Made by a program: the position numbers and the translations under genes
Part shown: one piece after another, positions 61,968 through 64,000 of the stretch
Numbering within the stretch: position 1 is the first letter of the stretch
Layout of the letters: the number at the start of each line of letters is the position of its first letter
NCBI GenBank assembly: GCA_014376435.1
Contig: JACMRL010000013.1
Span: 107,256-171,255 of the forward strand
Length of the DNA: 64,000 nt
Direction: 5' to 3'
Source of the DNA: Bdellovibrio sp.
GTDB lineage: Bacteria; Bdellovibrionota; Bdellovibrionia; Bdellovibrionales; Bdellovibrionaceae
Notes under the pieces: generated by a model
Seen by the model: only the letters and a program-made list of their open reading frames with translations
The model's database searches: none
Told to the model about the DNA's origin: nothing

Positions 61968-62490
61968 CTATCCGTACACTTATTTTGTAATCGAAAATTT
62001 TTTACCAGTTGAGGAATATCAATCTATCAAAACAAGTGCTCCGCAATCAGTTAATTGGGAATTAAGCTCGCAGCAGCCTGGCCAATACGGGATGATTTCT
62101 AACCACCAAATCATTCGCAAAATGGCTGGTAAAGAAATGCGAAATTTTTTAAGCAAATTAACCGGTGTAAAAGTTGAAAGACACAAAAACTCAATTCCGC
62201 AGTTACGTCGCACCATTGGTGCTACCGACGGCGTTGATTGCCACACCGATTTTAAATGTGGCTTTAGCGTTGGCGTTTTTCTGCATATGACAACATGGAT
62301 TCCAGAGATGGGTGGTGAGCTCAAAATTTGGAGTAAATATGATCATGCTTTTCAACTGGAAAATATGATTCAACCCAAGGCTAATACTTTAGTGGTGATG
62401 GTTTTCTCAGAAAAATCTTTTCATAGCGTAGCTCCAGTCGTGAAAGGTGTTGAACGTACAACTCTGTTAACTGAATGGAACTTTGTTTGA
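61948..62490 (+). CDS. 2-oxoglutarate/Fe(II)-dependent oxygenase
   Basis: 180 residues, single-domain jelly-roll oxygenase. The iron facial triad is H99-x-D101 in GVDCHTDFK and H159 in SEKSFHSV. The 2-oxoglutarate-binding Arg is R170 in GVERTTLL. N-terminal ENFLPVEEY and GGELKIWS are typical of prolyl-hydroxylase-like members. It overlaps the methyltransferase by 20 bases and is in turn overlapped by the protease gene. In this setting a peptide side-chain hydroxylation or desaturation is the natural reading (inference). Confidence 0.88.
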   Translation: MKILAYNYPYTYFVIENFLPVEEYQSIKTSAPQSVNWELSSQQPGQYGMISNHQIIRKMAGKEMRNFLSKLTGVKVERHKNSIPQLRRTIGATDGVDCHTDFKCGFSVGVFLHMTTWIPEMGGELKIWSKYDHAFQLENMIQPKANTLVVMVFSEKSFHSVAPVVKGVERTTLLTEWNFV

Positions 62491-63257
62491 TTTATTTTAC
62501 AACAAATCTCATCAATCAAATGTATCAGAAAACTGATTATGCGCCTAAGCGGTGGCTTCAAAATAATTTAAACAAAATCGAAAAAGATATACTTTTTTAT
62601 CGAGAACAAATTCGTATTTCGCTGATTCAATCAGAATGGAAGATGCCGATGCAGGCAGAGCTTGAAGTTCTATTGCCTCAGTTTATCAGCGCGAACAGAA
62701 AACCTTCTTCGGTTCCAACTCTAAAGCCGCCTACTTTTTTTAAACGAAAATTAGAAAATAGTCTTAAAGTATATTTGAACGAAATATTAAAAAACCACTC
62801 GCGAAAGCATGATATGGCTATTATTCTTGAAAGAGCCTGTCTTGATTTACAAACGCCAGAATTTTACACTCTACCGCTTACAACCGGGTATATAATTTAT
62901 GGGAACGGGGAGCCTACATTCGGAAATCTACTTTGCTTAGCGCACGAGTTAGGCCACGCCCTGTACGAGCTAGATTTTCCTGGCGATGAGCTTGGCTCTG
63001 AAGTGTCGGCTTTTCAAGTAGAAGATCATGTCGCGCAATTGCTGCTGAAGGATTTAAATGATAATGCCGAATGGGCGCAATATAAATTTGAACAAGATCA
63101 GCTAAATTATTTTCTGTGTCTTAATGAATGCAAAGAATTTGAAACTGGAATTTCGAAAACGCTTCAGCATCATCTATTTTTTCGAGAATCATTGGTTACT
63201 TGCTGGGGCTATCAATGCATTAATGCGTGGGCGTCTGTAAAAAGACTGAATACCTAG
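62475..63257 (+). CDS. HExxH metallopeptidase, M3/oligopeptidase-like short form
   Basis: 260 residues. A mostly helical N-terminus precedes the zinc motif LCLAHELGHALYELD (H157, E158, H161), and a following GSEVSAFQVED aligns with the third-ligand region (E176) of M3 enzymes such as PepF. M3 peptidases are 550-700 residues, so this is a minimal form or an outlier. No signal peptide, so it acts in the cytoplasm. It overlaps the oxygenase by 16 bases. ATG 62520 is an alternative start. Leader-peptide removal is the expected role here (inference). Confidence 0.72.
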   Translation: MELCLIYFTTNLINQMYQKTDYAPKRWLQNNLNKIEKDILFYREQIRISLIQSEWKMPMQAELEVLLPQFISANRKPSSVPTLKPPTFFKRKLENSLKVYLNEILKNHSRKHDMAIILERACLDLQTPEFYTLPLTTGYIIYGNGEPTFGNLLCLAHELGHALYELDFPGDELGSEVSAFQVEDHVAQLLLKDLNDNAEWAQYKFEQDQLNYFLCLNECKEFETGISKTLQHHLFFRESLVTCWGYQCINAWASVKRLNT

Positions 63258-63343
63258 AGTTCGCGTTAAGTGCTACACCATTCAGATTTTCTCGTTATAG
63301 CCGATGCCAATTTCAATATCTCGACAATTTATCAACTGGTCTT

Positions 63344-63636
63344 TTAAAATTTAACGGCGTAATCCATAACAGAAATTAAAAAATCATCCGATTGAACTTC
63401 TTCAGAAGTAGCTACCGTAATATCTATCTTTTGTTCGGGAATTTTTTCGAATGATTGTTTTTTGGTCAGCGATAGAAGATTTTTTGAGGCTGAAACCAAC
63501 ACGAGTAAGTCAATATCGCCTCCTTTTTTATATCGTCGACACGGCTACCAAATAAATATAATTCGTAGGATTGATCAGCCAACAATGCGGAAAAAGCAAA
63601 CTTAATGGCCGATACTTCTTTGTAACTAAGCCTCAT
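63344..63636 (-). pseudogene. Frameshifted MNT-type nucleotidyltransferase (antitoxin-like)
   Basis: Minus strand ATG 63636 gives MRLSYKEVSAIKFAFSALLA, then ELYLFGSRVDDIKK. The pol-beta motif GSR.x-GGDIDLLV continues only after one base is gained: the A-run after GATAT holds six A (63524-63529 as T) where seven would keep the frame GGC GAT ATT GAC TTA. The downstream frame encodes DITVATSEEVQSDDFLIS and ends at TAA 63344. Such proteins pair with HEPN toxins. Total 97.7 codons confirms the shift. A sequencing error or slippage on the A-run is an alternative. Confidence 0.72.
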
Positions 63637-63667
63637 GATTTATTTTTTGCGGTAGGGCAAATAATAG

Positions 63668-63692
63668 TGATCTTCCCCTGAAAAAACGGACA
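63668..63692. repeat. Terminal inverted repeat of the IS3 element
   Basis: TGATCTTCCCCTG followed by AAAAAACGGACA. Immediately left of it the minus frame reads YYLPYRKK and a stop, three bases before the nucleotidyltransferase ATG: possibly the last residues of a truncated partner gene. The matching left repeat should be beyond 64000. Confidence 0.6.
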
Positions 63693-63698
63693 CATAAA

Positions 63699-64000
63699 TC
63701 ATGCGGCGTTAGCCAGTTGTTCACATTGAATCGGTGTCACGAACTCAATACTTGAGTGCAATCTTTCGCGATTATAAAAAACTTCGATGTATTCAAAAAT
63801 CTTTTTTGTGGCATCCGCTCTAGTTTCGAACTTCGTTTGATAAACTAACTCGACCTTTAACGTTCTGAAAAAACTTTCAGCAAAAGGGTTGTGGTAGCGG
63901 TTGCCCTTACGTGACATGCTGGGAATTATTTTTTCTTCGTGCAGTTTTCGTCGAAAACTTCCCGCCGCAAACTGCGCGCCGGGATCCGAATGGATAATCA
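63699..64000 (-). CDS. IS3-family transposase (OrfB), C-terminal part
   Basis: Minus-strand frame open to the right edge. From the edge it reads HSDPGAQFAAGSFRRKL and ends PIQCEQLANAA. The DDE core is represented by HSD (second Asp) and AESFF (Glu) in MSRKGNRYHNPFAESFFRTL. Typical IS3 sequence also includes YQTKFETRADATKKIFEYIE and FYNRERLHSSIEFVTP. The N-terminus with the first Asp is outside the window. Confidence 0.93.
   Translation of the reverse strand, partial: IIHSDPGAQFAAGSFRRKLHEEKIIPSMSRKGNRYHNPFAESFFRTLKVELVYQTKFETRADATKKIFEYIEVFYNRERLHSSIEFVTPIQCEQLANAA

Larger units (their letters stand above)
63668..64000 (-). mobile_element. IS3-family insertion sequence, right end only
   Basis: The IS end TGATCTTCCCCTG then AAAAAACGGACA (63668-63692) has the IS3 form TG..CCCC..AAAA..GGACA. 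The transposase gene inside reads inward from the right edge, so the other end lies outside the window. Confidence 0.8.

Noticed and set aside
1..64000. tRNA or rRNA genes
   Set aside because: No T-arm-like GGTTCGAATCC with an acceptor stem, and no rRNA core was found.

Overview
The window is a 64 kb stretch of a moderately AT-rich (by eye about 42% G+C), densely packed, Gram-negative chromosome. The gene content points to a predatory Bdellovibrio-like bacterium (Bdellovibrionota). The indicators are a giant trimeric-fibre-type surface protein with a phage-tail-fibre-like mosaic architecture (the mosaic adhesive trimer type known from Bdellovibrio), many secreted hydrolases, Slt and amidase peptidoglycan enzymes, a Flp-type pilin and many lineage-specific lipoproteins. 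The species assignment is inference from gene content; no rRNA or tRNA gene was seen.

Region by region: (1) 1-7.4 kb holds the 2-oxoglutarate dehydrogenase operon sucA-sucB-lpdA (lpdA runs off the left edge) and, divergently, gpmA-hutI. (2) 7.4-16 kb holds a Flp-type pilin pair, a lysophospholipid acyltransferase, glpK, a secreted clostripain-like protease, an outer-membrane barrel, a stand-alone cyclic-nucleotide-binding protein and a soluble lytic transglycosylase. (3) 16-22 kb is a 1725-residue surface fibre gene with 159-bp tandem repeats and a glycine-rich tip, followed by a broken second fibre 3' end. (4) 22-28 kb is the housekeeping run amidase-rph-rdgB-prs-rplY-pth-ychF on the minus strand, preceded by a structured leader RNA with a strong terminator hairpin. 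(5) 28-37 kb holds a DUF1345 membrane protein, a coiled-coil periplasmic protein next to a PilZ protein, uppP-mscS, a subtilase and a response regulator with a degenerate HD-GYP domain. (6) 37-40 kb is a small AT-rich island: a possible acyltransferase plus a heme-oxygenase-like diiron protein, facing two paralogous XRE regulators and an unknown protein. (7) 40-52.6 kb holds pyrC, a septation-like protein, lipoproteins, uup, a CBS membrane protein and a five-gene minus-strand set of stress-type small proteins (DUF1328, CsbD, YqjD-like). (8) 52.9-59.3 kb holds a secreted CotH-like kinase, an outer-membrane barrel, a secreted DNA/RNA nuclease and a secreted S41 protease.

The standout is 59.4-63.3 kb, a compact putative RiPP (ribosomal peptide natural product) locus. 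One arm, on the minus strand, encodes a 51-residue candidate precursor peptide, a hairpin terminator and a cyclic-peptide-exporter-type ABC protein. The other arm, on the plus strand, encodes a tetrapyrrole-methylase-fold protein resembling borosin backbone N-methyltransferases, a 2-oxoglutarate/Fe(II) oxygenase and a HExxH metallopeptidase, all overlapping. Parts, order and coupling fit synthesis, tailoring, leader removal and export of a modified peptide. Some residues known to be catalytic in characterised borosin enzymes are not conserved, so the chemistry may differ. The locus is followed by a frameshifted nucleotidyltransferase gene and an IS3-family element that runs off the right edge.
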